NCBI GenBank assembly: GCA_043820105.1
Contig: JBDREC010000080.1
Coordinates: 1-30,296, forward strand
Reading direction: 5' to 3'
Origin: JBDREC01 sp043820105 [NCBI: Pseudomonadota bacterium]
GTDB taxonomy: Bacteria; Bdellovibrionota_F; JAHFAK01
DNA length: 30,296 nucleotides
The translations under genes and the position numbers were made by a program. The notes under the pieces are model-generated. The model was not told the DNA's origin. It ran no database searches and worked only from the letters and a program-made list of their open reading frames with translations. Of this stretch, positions 24,101 through 30,296 are shown one piece after another (the stretch's first letter is position 1; every line of letters begins with the position of its first letter).

Positions 24101-25701
24101 GCGTTTCCGGCAGCTACTGCCACTTTTAATTGAATTAAGAAAAGGCCAGCGCAAAATATTTCAGATCTTAAATTTAAATGCTGAGGTGGAATTAATCGAA
24201 GTGCCTCATTGACTCTTCCTAAAATAACAAATCCTGAAAGTTCTGTTAAAAACTGCCCTGACTTATTTAGAAGCCCTAAGGCCAAGGCTTGGCTTTGAGG
24301 TAGTGTTCCAGCTGCTTTTAATAAATGCTGTCCTGCTAAGACATGCCAGGTTCTGGATAAGACCTTTAGCCCACCTAAAAAGATAGCGCATCTTAAGAAA
24401 CCTTGTGCTGTAAAATATTCACCATTTCCAATTAAAACAGCATGAAACATATCATGAGCAGCCCAAAATACGCTGATTTCAGACATAGTACCAATACCCT
24501 TAGCTACCCAAGCAGCTTTTCCAATATTTGAACCAGACCAAATAACTCTAGAACCAAAGGCAATTCGGGAAGAAGCAAGATATCCTTCAACTGAAGCTCC
24601 AATTGGAGCGGCAATCATCATTGCTAATGTTAATGGAACGATTTCTGTGAAGCCTTTATCTATTACTTGGTATAAGGCTTGATCATGGAGGCCTGTTATG
24701 CCAGTTTCTCCTGTTACCGTGCGATAAAAAGAGCCAGCCTCAGCTGAAATTGCAGTATCTTTTGAGTTTTTTAATGCTTCCAGATTTAACATTATAGTAT
24801 TGGCCGGATACATTGATTTTAAAAAATAATTTGATCTTAGCTTTTTTGTGTAAGAAAGTATAAAAACTTGTCTTTTAGTTTCATCTTCAATTTTTGATAA
24901 TTCAATAAAATTTTCAAGCTTAATGCCACTTAAAGTTAAGCTTTTTCCCAAGTCGTGGAGTTCGTTTTTTGCTTGGCCAAGATTTTGGATTTCACCATTA
25001 ATTAATTTTGCCTGTATAGCCAGAATGCTTGCTTGAAAAGTTGCACTTTTTTCGTCTATTACTGATTTAGCTTCTATATATAAAGCCTCTACAAAACCTT
25101 TGTTTATTATATTTGAGGCTTCTCTGATTTTTTCGGCTTCTAAAGTTTCATAATTTATATGGTCTATAAATCTTAATTGCAACTGGTATAGAGCCACTAA
25201 AGAAGGTAAAACTTTTAAGAATTGTTCTTGTGCATTTAATACAGATTCAATTAATATTTTTAACTCAGAAATTTCAGTGTCAATTTTGGATGCAGGACTT
25301 ATTCGTTCTAATGTTTCAAGAGCAAGGTTTAGTTCACTTCTAAAAAAATAAAGACGTGCTAATGAGAAAAGTTCGCCATTTGAATCATCCAATTCTGAAT
25401 AAAGCATTGCCATATGTTTTAGCAATAAAATTGTATTTTCATTGTCCTCTGATTGTATTAATAGCTCCAGAGTTTCCTCACAAAGCACAGATAATAGATT
25501 TCTTTGAACTTCATTTTGAGCTGTTTGAATTTCATGAATTAATGAGTTTGTTGTGTTAATTGCCAGCTCATATAAAGAGTTTTCTTCATCATAAAGAAGA
25601 TCTGAATCTAAGACTTGTGAAAATATGTTGCTTGAAAACATGATTGAAAATAATATGAAAATTATAGAAATCTTTTGTTTTAGCTTGCCATGTTTTACCA
25701 T
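21112..25701 (-). CDS. Large secreted protein of unknown function (1529 residues)
   Basis: It begins with a signal peptide (KISIIFILFSIMFSSNIFSQ). Residues ~30-330 look helical and charged, with a tetratricopeptide-like feel but no clear repeat. Residues ~340-550 contain several hydrophobic helices (LTLAMMIAAPIGASVEG, FLRCAIFLGGLKVL, LFLIQLKVAVAAG). Residues ~560-830 are low-complexity and probably disordered, with PGQEEDHKLPGEEE and PGQEGED blocks. The C-terminal ~650 residues look globular, with basic stretches (RPPRRQTRRSDPEP) and no motif I recognise. Starts at ATG 25701 with AGGGA upstream. An extended -10 promoter lies at 25764. It converges on the metallopeptidase gene. A cell-envelope or exported role is all that can be inferred. 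Confidence 0.7.
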   Translation of the reverse strand: MVKHGKLKQKISIIFILFSIMFSSNIFSQVLDSDLLYDEENSLYELAINTTNSLIHEIQTAQNEVQRNLLSVLCEETLELLIQSEDNENTILLLKHMAMLYSELDDSNGELFSLARLYFFRSELNLALETLERISPASKIDTEISELKILIESVLNAQEQFLKVLPSLVALYQLQLRFIDHINYETLEAEKIREASNIINKGFVEALYIEAKSVIDEKSATFQASILAIQAKLINGEIQNLGQAKNELHDLGKSLTLSGIKLENFIELSKIEDETKRQVFILSYTKKLRSNYFLKSMYPANTIMLNLEALKNSKDTAISAEAGSFYRTVTGETGITGLHDQALYQVIDKGFTEIVPLTLAMMIAAPIGASVEGYLASSRIAFGSRVIWSGSNIGKAAWVAKGIGTMSEISVFWAAHDMFHAVLIGNGEYFTAQGFLRCAIFLGGLKVLSRTWHVLAGQHLLKAAGTLPQSQALALGLLNKSGQFLTELSGFVILGRVNEALRLIPPQHLNLRSEIFCAGLFLIQLKVAVAAGNAVTNNLVNTAVVESKLSSLEANLNDSYIRGQLHRGQYEALVAEVDSMRAYISQATGETFLPYELETRLLSQNRPNPLEHGNRIQVSRDLANQAQYEGRGLGEAIDVDSSQAVKAQSTPGFELESVRDQTNPNENPGQNTILASSSNESLAIQESSSPATGNGKRKTFIPTTNQTFDFNSLPFSPERPILDTSFLESLRNQVEFEAVENPSLLEGAPAMPAIAPPPLVPGQEEDHKLPGEEEGFAILPSIEGENIDLPGQEGEDVQEPSIGENEDETIGDNPEVTQADIMEEVWKDPYVLTLIREIQKLKESGNSLFEEHLLNLLYERLASAISRVYSKKGMMLAGPTSGKIISWHEFISLLPEEFPEGTSTVVPNITVATVDKLNQILTENPMAHLRVRKLLREQGHLFDTKQTNWTDLQNKLNGRKSGSHVTVTNKDGSQTQAILAARPPRRQTRRSDPEPYDPNIAMITAITRLAEARANAKDIYTETDYDERDILSDSIELDRSAGPGMTLSLTRRVHELNLTELRDATATAIFLANNPGTWQRGYARYKKGKPGEYISAADADVNADFYYLKSLIATKAAIHIIVDTPMDLEAIERLLITQERGFQLVKQGSTLQDSSLTVVLNGQVFTIISPYQILIPYASFASNPNQMIRAINFGTRLLEAVQQDKLLSTEFKHVDMSSFRPVFDALFGITQRTAFRELGEFIWQHLPELKANDGPFVLSGKSAKLLAQLRKQGQRLTSPRGLTYKLKEELEKPDLASRYVLVEDKLPARVVFGLSMNFDVQKARDVIEGFDPDLEIEDRTSETNWRKKGGSRSRYRVEYRFNHADSNDPVLVFTLNIITVAARSYDEFMYAMALIDFLDAHGTFQTATDNIKKTKAGLTPIETHFIEPIDFLHKIYNMWMTRYLDSEAWKEAKRTGEKVAEIPKSTPWLVETINNSGQADVMSRYLFVLETVYGTVPDEMVTKLGPDSISLHKKLREKIQEIRQQLSSE

Positions 25702-25763
25702 TTAGATATCCCTGTTTTAATTAATTACATAAATTATTTTTAGCTTTTATAATTAAAGCATTA

Positions 25764-25772
25764 ATTATACCA
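25764..25772 (-). promoter_or_regulatory. Extended -10 promoter of the 1529-residue protein gene
   Basis: The minus strand reads TGGTATAAT, a perfect extended -10 element (TGN plus TATAAT). The -35 region is poor (TTTTTG at 15 bases). The transcript would start near 25757 with a leader of about 56 bases. Confidence 0.5.
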
Positions 25773-26000
25773 AAGCCATTAAGGCAAAAAGTCTAATTAT
25801 ATTTGTCTGTTAGCCTGATAAAGGTGCTAGTTTTATGTTAAATGAATGAAAATAATACTATTTCTATTTGTAAATGAGACTTTAATTGGGCATTTTTCAA
25901 AAATGAAACAAAATTCTCAAATTGTGTATTTTACCCATTTATAATTTATTTTAGATTATGTATCTAGTTGAAAATCATGGCTTTCTTGATGGCTATTTTT

Positions 26001-26016
26001 TGGCATACTTATTGTA
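26001..26016 (+). promoter_or_regulatory. Sigma-54-like site upstream of the DUF4097-like gene
   Basis: TGGCATACTTATTGTA has the -24 GG and correct spacing, but the -12 element is GT instead of GC. The leader to ATG 26161 would be about 134 bases and include the heptamer repeat. Weaker than the other sites. Confidence 0.35.
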
Positions 26017-26083
26017 AAGAAAGATGCTTGCTTGTTTTTAATAAGTTTTTTAAATAGTCAATAAATTCATTAGGCTTTTTGGC

Positions 26084-26142
26084 CTTCAGCCCTTAGCTTT
26101 CAGCTTTTTTTGCTGATAGCTGGTAGCTGACAGCTGATAGCT
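26084..26142 (+). repeat. Inverted heptamer repeat in the leader of the DUF4097-like gene
   Basis: The left arm CTTCAGCCCTTAGCTTTCAGC (26084-26104) and right arm units AGCTGGT, AGCTGAC, AGCTGAT (from about 26118, after GCTGAT) are built from 7-base units and are partly complementary, so they can fold into a hairpin about 18 bases upstream of the start codon. Confidence 0.75.
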
Positions 26143-26160
26143 AAACACACGAGGTCTCTT

Positions 26161-27306
26161 ATGAAGTCTAAATTATTTATTTGTGCTGTGCTTACATGCA
26201 TTTTTCTTTTTCATGTCATTTCTTTAAACGCTTCAGTTGTTGATGCAATTGAAGGCAAAGCTATAGCAAAGAAGAAATATGAAAAATCAGAAAACGTTGA
26301 TTCAAAAATTAAAACTTTGTATTTTAGCGGAGCTCATTCAGATGTTAAATTTGAAGGATGGGATAAAGAGGAAGTAAAAATAAAAGCAAGAATTCTAATT
26401 TTTGAATACAAAAGTAAAACTCCAATTGAAGAGTTTTTAGAAAGCTATGAATACTTTTTTAAAAAAGACTCAGACTCAATTACTCTTTACAGAAATCCGA
26501 TTAATTTCGATGGTAATAGAAGCTCTAACATTCAGTTTACCATAAATCTTCCCAAAAGACTTTTACTAAAAGTTAGTAATCACAGTCATGGTAATTTGGA
26601 CCTTATTAATTGTAATGGAGGAATAGATTTGGATCATAGTCATGGTACAGTATCAATTGATAATGAATCTATTACAAATAAACTCAAAACAAATATTTCT
26701 CATTCTACTACAAAAATTACGGTTAAAAAACTTTCGGAAGATACTCTAGAATTTGATTTAGACCAATCTCATGGCAGATTAAATTTGGATCTTCCAGGTT
26801 TGGGAAAGAGGTTTAAATTAAGAGCAAGACATGCAGATACTGATGTGAAAACTACAGTAAAATCTGATCAAATGGGTGATTATAAATTTGATGTGCAACA
26901 TGATGATTTAGATTTGGATTTTCATGGCTTGGCAGGGAAATTAGTAATTGATTCAGCCCATGCTGAAGTTAGTCTAAAGATTAAGGAAAAAACTGCTGGC
27001 AAACTGGATATGAACATAGAAATTCAACATGATGATTTAGAAGCTAAGTTGCCTGATATTTTGGGAGATTTAAAAGTAAAATCTCAGCATGCTGATATTG
27101 AATTTGATTTTGATGAATATAGTTATGACAAAGTAAAAACACATAAAATAGATGTTGATTATGGTGATGTTGAGTCTAATATATTAAAACAATATGATAG
27201 CAGTCTGGATTTTTCAGAAGGTGAGATTCTTATTACTACAAATAAGGATTCTGGTTATAGAGTTGATATTGAAAATTCTCATGGGGACTTGAAGTATGAG
27301 AAATGA
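26161..27306 (+). CDS. Secreted DUF4097-like beta-repeat protein with a histidine ladder
   Basis: The 381-residue protein has a signal peptide (LFICAVLTCIFLFHVISLNAS) and then short beta-strand repeats of the DUF4097 type (VKFEGWDKEEVKIKARI; GNLDL; GTVSID). From ~140 on, a His-containing turn recurs about every 20-25 residues: NHSHGNLDL, LDHSHGTVSI, ISHSTTKIT, DQSHGRLNL, RARHADTDV, VQHDDLDLD, DSAHAEVSL, IQHDDLEAK, SQHADIEFD, ENSHGDLKY. In ordinary members the corresponding turns carry Ser-Gly-Asp. Stacked His and Asp suggest a metal-binding face, which is inference. GAGG precedes ATG by about 7 bases. It is monocistronic; its TGA is followed directly by eleven GTGGTAA units. An exported, envelope-located role is likely. 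Confidence 0.72.
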   Translation: MKSKLFICAVLTCIFLFHVISLNASVVDAIEGKAIAKKKYEKSENVDSKIKTLYFSGAHSDVKFEGWDKEEVKIKARILIFEYKSKTPIEEFLESYEYFFKKDSDSITLYRNPINFDGNRSSNIQFTINLPKRLLLKVSNHSHGNLDLINCNGGIDLDHSHGTVSIDNESITNKLKTNISHSTTKITVKKLSEDTLEFDLDQSHGRLNLDLPGLGKRFKLRARHADTDVKTTVKSDQMGDYKFDVQHDDLDLDFHGLAGKLVIDSAHAEVSLKIKEKTAGKLDMNIEIQHDDLEAKLPDILGDLKVKSQHADIEFDFDEYSYDKVKTHKIDVDYGDVESNILKQYDSSLDFSEGEILITTNKDSGYRVDIENSHGDLKYEK

Positions 27307-27384
27307 GTGGTAAGTGGTAAGTGGTAAGTGGTAAGTGGTAAGTGGTAAGTGGTAAGTGGTAAGTGGTAAGTGGTAAGTGGTAAG
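27307..27384 (+). repeat. Eleven perfect GTGGTAA units
   Basis: A 77-base perfect tandem array of GTGGTAA (27307-27383, plus one base) begins directly at the stop codon of the DUF4097-like gene. Perfect copies suggest recent expansion and likely length variation between strains. There are no spacers, so it is not a CRISPR array. Confidence 0.97.
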
Positions 27385-27483
27385 ATTCTTGTTTAATTAA
27401 AAATATTCATGAAAAGATAAAAAACAATTTATAAAAAATTCATGATCTTTTCTTGTACTTCTATCCTTATTACTGAAGCTTTA

Positions 27484-27924
27484 TTAAAATTCTATCTTTT
27501 GACTTCTGCCATCATGATAATACCAATAAAAATTATTAAATCCAAGATTAGCTTCTTTTAGATAATTTGTAATTCCATAAACATGATTGCTTCCAACAAT
27601 AACATACAGATCTTTTTTTGCTTGGATTGCCTGACAATAAATTTGCGAAATCTTTTTTGCTGAATTTAAATCCCTGACAGGTCTAATAGTATCATAAAAA
27701 TTACTAATAACTTGTTCTGTTCTTTCTTTGCTTGTATTATCATTTAAATCAAAGACTGGAAAATAAAAATCATCTAGATCCAATCCTAGTTCTTTAAGAT
27801 GATACTCTTCTTCATTATCCTGGAAATATCTTCCTGTGGCCAGGCCAAGTTCTTTTGCAATAATTAAGACGTGATCAATAGAAAACTTATTATAATATTC
27901 TCTGATAAGTTCGTCTTTTCCTTT
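27484..27924 (-). pseudogene. 5'-truncated gene of unknown function
   Basis: The frame is open from just after a TAA (27925-27927) and has no ATG; the first alternative start is TTG 27783, but sensible protein sequence continues upstream of it (KDELIREYYNKFSIDHVLI, then AKELGLATGRYFQDNEEEYH). The rest includes DLYVIVGSNHVYGITNYLKE and ends SQKIEF. About 146 residues remain. No family is recognised. A frameshift in the A-rich run AATAAAAAGGAAAAG just upstream, or loss of the 5' end, would explain it. Upstream (27928-27960) is a short GC-richer patch. It could also be a real gene with an unusual start. Confidence 0.5.
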
Positions 27925-28055
27925 TTATTGTCCCTGAGGTGGTTGGGGCGTGAAACGGGATATGTGGTTTTATAAGAGTGTTAACATTTTCCAGAATTAA
28001 AAATAAAATCTAAAAATTCATTTGCTAACTAGTTGAAATATCTTTAGTGTTATTT

Positions 28056-28071
28056 TGGCATTTATATTGCA
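28056..28071 (+). promoter_or_regulatory. Sigma-54-type promoter very close to the recQ start codon
   Basis: TGGCATTTATATTGCA fits the -24/-12 consensus with exact spacing. Transcription would begin around 28082, only about 5 bases before ATG 28087, so the message would be nearly leaderless, which agrees with the lack of a ribosome site there. Confidence 0.55.
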
Positions 28072-28086
28072 ACTAGAAAAATAATT

Positions 28087-29946
28087 ATGATTGATAAAGC
28101 AAAAAATACTTTAAAAAACGTTTTTGGTTATGATGAATTCAGGCCGCTTCAGGAAAAAATAATTCGAAATGTCCTTGAAAGAAAAGATGCTTTGGCAATT
28201 ATGCCAACTGGAAGTGGTAAGTCATTGTGCTATCAGATTCCAGCAATAATTTTTGATGGATTAACAATTGTTATTTCTCCTCTTATTTCGCTAATGAAGG
28301 ATCAGGTTGAGGCTCTTAATCAAGTGGGTGTAGAGGCTGTTGTTTTAAATAGTTCTTTGTCTTATGATGAATATTGTCATAATGTTTTTCGAATTAAAAA
28401 TAATCAAATAAAGCTATTATATTTAGCTCCTGAAACTTTGTTAAAGCCACAGATCTTAGAAATGATTTCAGGCTGTAAGGTTGATTTTTTGGCTATTGAT
28501 GAGGCTCATTGTATTTCAGAATGGGGTCATGATTTCAGACCTGAATATCGTCAGCTAAGTGAAGTTAGAAAAAAATTAAAAGATACTACCTGTATTGCCT
28601 TAACTGCAACAGCGACTTTGCCAGTAAGGGAAGATATTAAAGTAAGTTTAAACTTTAGTGAAAATAATGAATTTATATCTAGTTTTAATCGGGAAAATCT
28701 ATTTTTGCAGATACTTCCTAAATATGATCCCTTAGAACAAATTCTAGAGTTTTTGGAAAAATATAAGAATCAATCTGGAATCATTTATTGTTTTTCAAGA
28801 AAGCAGGTTGATTCGCTTTATGAAAGTTTACTTGAGCATGGTTTTTCTGTTAAGCCATATCATGCGGGCCTTGATGATAATGTGAGAAGAAAAAACCAAG
28901 AGCTATTTATTAAAGATGATGTGCAAATTATTGTTGCGACCATTGCTTTTGGAATGGGGATAAATAAACCAAATGTAAGGTTTGTTATTCACCACGATTT
29001 GCCAAAAAATATAGAAACATATTATCAGGAAATAGGTAGAGCAGGGCGGGATGGAATAAATTCTCATTGTCTCTTGCTGTTTTCTTATAGCGATACTCAA
29101 AAAATAAAATATTTCATTAATCAAAAAGAGGACCTTGAAAAAAGAAGGATAGCAAATATTCATTTGAATTCATTGCTTGGCTTCGCTGAAACTAGTGTGT
29201 GTCGAAGAATTCCAATGCTTAGTTATTTTGGTGAAACATTTGATGCAGAAAACTGTGAGATGTGTGATAATTGTGTTAGCGAGCCCAAGCCTTTAGTTGA
29301 TATATCTTTGCCTGCTAAAAAGTTTTTATCCTGTGTAAAAAGAACAGGTGAATTGTTTGGAACTCATCATATCATTGATGTGCTTAGAGGGTCTCAATCT
29401 CAGAAGATTAGTAAGTTTCAACATAACCTGCTTTCTACGTATGCAATTGGAAAAGAATATTCCAAAAAACAGTGGTTTCACTTATCAAGGCAGTTTATTC
29501 AGCAAGATTTTGTTTGTCAGGATCTTAATCATGGAAGCTTAATACTTACAAAAAAGGCTTATGAACTTTTTAAGGGTAAAATTAGCGTTTTAGGTATATT
29601 GCTTGAGGATAAGCAAAAGCATGAAGTTAAAAAAGAACCACCAATTAAAAAGAGGAAAAAAACAAAGATGGAGGTCTTAGACTATGATAAAGATCTGTTT
29701 GAAATCTTACGTAAAATTAGAAAAGAAAAAGCAGATCAGACAAATGTTCCTCCATATGTGATTTTCCCAGACACAACTTTAATTGAGTTTTCAAGCTATT
29801 TCCCAAAATCAAAAGAATCCATGATAAATATGAATGGAGTAGGGCAGATTAAATTAGAAAAATATTCTCAACTATTTTTAGATCCTATTATAGAGTATTG
29901 TGAGAAAAATAATATTGATGAAAATGAAAAAGGATCGACTTATTAA
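28087..29946 (+). CDS. recQ: ATP-dependent DNA helicase RecQ
   Basis: The 619-residue protein begins with the RecQ Q-motif region (FGYDEFRPLQ), then Walker A MPTGSGKS (39-46), DEAH (138-141), SALTATAT-like ALTATATLPVRED, and the motif VI region YYQEIGRAGRDG. The zinc site of the RQC domain is seen as C372, C390, C393, C396. The C-terminal ~90 residues (YDKDLFEILRKIRKEKADQ to GVGQIKLEKY) form an HRDC domain. RecQ unwinds DNA 3'-to-5' in recombination repair. Length is normal. No ribosome site precedes ATG 28087; a next in-frame ATG would remove the Q motif region, so the start is kept. Its last bases overlap a minus-strand remnant. Identification is firm. Confidence 0.96.
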   Translation: MIDKAKNTLKNVFGYDEFRPLQEKIIRNVLERKDALAIMPTGSGKSLCYQIPAIIFDGLTIVISPLISLMKDQVEALNQVGVEAVVLNSSLSYDEYCHNVFRIKNNQIKLLYLAPETLLKPQILEMISGCKVDFLAIDEAHCISEWGHDFRPEYRQLSEVRKKLKDTTCIALTATATLPVREDIKVSLNFSENNEFISSFNRENLFLQILPKYDPLEQILEFLEKYKNQSGIIYCFSRKQVDSLYESLLEHGFSVKPYHAGLDDNVRRKNQELFIKDDVQIIVATIAFGMGINKPNVRFVIHHDLPKNIETYYQEIGRAGRDGINSHCLLLFSYSDTQKIKYFINQKEDLEKRRIANIHLNSLLGFAETSVCRRIPMLSYFGETFDAENCEMCDNCVSEPKPLVDISLPAKKFLSCVKRTGELFGTHHIIDVLRGSQSQKISKFQHNLLSTYAIGKEYSKKQWFHLSRQFIQQDFVCQDLNHGSLILTKKAYELFKGKISVLGILLEDKQKHEVKKEPPIKKRKKTKMEVLDYDKDLFEILRKIRKEKADQTNVPPYVIFPDTTLIEFSSYFPKSKESMINMNGVGQIKLEKYSQLFLDPIIEYCEKNNIDENEKGSTY

Positions 29947-30170
29947 TTAGACAAGAAATTATAACTTTCAATTTTATTTAATGTATAATTTAGCATTCTT
30001 TCTAAGATTAATTTTCCTTTTATCTTTGTTGCAAAGCTTGGATAACCATGATTGCCTGGACAATCTGGAATGGGATCAGTATTGATTCTTAATTGATATT
30101 TTTTCAATTCCTCCCTAGGCATTACAAAGTTCTTTGCTTTTTCCAATTTTACACGGTCAGGATAAAGAAG
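29943..30170 (-). pseudogene. C-terminal gene remnant, possibly of a creatininase-like hydrolase
   Basis: The frame is open only from a TAA at 30171-30173 and encodes about 75 residues from LLYPDRVKLEKAKNFVMP to SYNFLSN. The stretch GYPSFATKIKGKLILERML resembles the C-terminal GxPxxATxEKG region of creatinine amidohydrolase-like proteins; this is a tentative resemblance. The only starts are TTG 30146 and an internal ATG. The catalytic N-terminal part is missing, so it looks like a decayed gene end. It overlaps the recQ stop by a few bases. Confidence 0.35.
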
Positions 30171-30203
30171 TTAATGCCAGAGCACATTATGTGAGATTGA
30201 TGC

Positions 30204-30296
30204 TTATTTAATCAATATTTCAATTTTGATAGCAGCTTCTCCGATTAAATCTAAATCAGTTTTTATTTTATAACTGTTTTTATTTGAAATTAGGTA
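30204..30296 (-). other. Short open frame entering from the right edge
   Basis: A 30-residue open frame (YLISNKNSYKIKTDL, then IGEAAIKIEILIK) runs from the window edge to a TAA at 30204-30206. It could be the end of a minus-strand gene lying to the right, or chance. No family recognised. Confidence 0.2.

Larger units (their letters stand above)
25773..26160. other. Divergent intergenic region before the DUF4097-like gene
   Basis: AT-rich and without an ORF I can support. It carries the promoter of the minus-strand gene at its left edge, a sigma-54-like site at 26001 and an inverted heptamer repeat at 26084-26142. Confidence 0.4.

Noticed and set aside
27307-27384. CRISPR array
   Set aside because: Units are 7 bases with no spacers and no cas genes are nearby.
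27385-27483. GAAAAGAT/ATCTTTTC inverted repeat as a terminator after the DUF4097-like gene
   Set aside because: Only 8 AT-rich pairs with a long loop and no T-tract.
28207-28221. GTGGTAAG in recQ as another heptamer repeat
   Set aside because: Single occurrence within the Walker A codons (GSGKS); not a tandem array.

Overview
The window is AT-rich (roughly 30% GC by eye) and bacterial. Several traits point to a delta-proteobacterium-like lineage in the broad sense (Myxococcota, Bdellovibrionota, or related uncultured groups): a lipoprotein with an Asp/Gly tract, a MopE-type metal-binding motif and a parallel beta-helix; near-consensus sigma-54 promoters; an NtrC-type regulator; an EtfAB plus membrane Fe-S oxidoreductase operon; and a fused aspartokinase/diaminopimelate decarboxylase. 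The lineage is an inference.

Layout. 1-740: the end of an ExeA/TniB-like transposition ATPase with its terminator. 1252-2028: a secreted thermonuclease. 2053-5941: etfB, etfA and an EtfAB:menaquinone-oxidoreductase-like membrane protein behind a good sigma-70 promoter, with heptanucleotide repeats in both gaps. 6086-8211: a sigma-54 promoter and a beta-helix lipoprotein. 8258-10831 (minus): the lysC-lysA fusion. 11283-19348: an unusual peptide-related locus. 19358-20702: a sigma-54 promoter and a secreted HExxH metallopeptidase. 20703-21111: an intergenic stretch with a 45-bp direct repeat, a possible small RNA and a strong terminator. 21112-25701 (minus): a 1529-residue secreted protein of unknown function. 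26161-27306: a secreted DUF4097-like protein with a regular series of histidines, followed by eleven perfect GTGGTAA copies. 27484-27924 (minus): a 5'-truncated gene. 28056-29946: recQ with a sigma-54-type promoter almost touching its start codon. 29943-30296 (minus): gene remnants.

The most interesting part is 11283-19348. It holds, in order, a sigma-70 promoter, a 75-residue unknown protein, a GNAT acetyltransferase, an orphan 36-residue peptide with a strong ribosome site, a ThiF/MoeB/MccB-like E1 enzyme with an N-terminal PqqD-like (RRE) domain, a family-5-type peptide-binding lipoprotein, a membrane hybrid histidine kinase, and an NtrC-type sigma-54 activator. The E1, binding-protein and kinase genes overlap by 1 and 4 bases, so enzyme, binding protein and kinase are probably translationally coupled. 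My reading is a ribosomally made, E1-modified peptide sensed through a binding lipoprotein and a two-component system. A microcin-C-like antibiotic with immunity acetyltransferase is an alternative. No exporter is visible.

A second theme is repeat biology. Heptanucleotide tandem repeats of several sequences occur in five intergenic spots and, in degenerate form, twice inside the histidine kinase gene.
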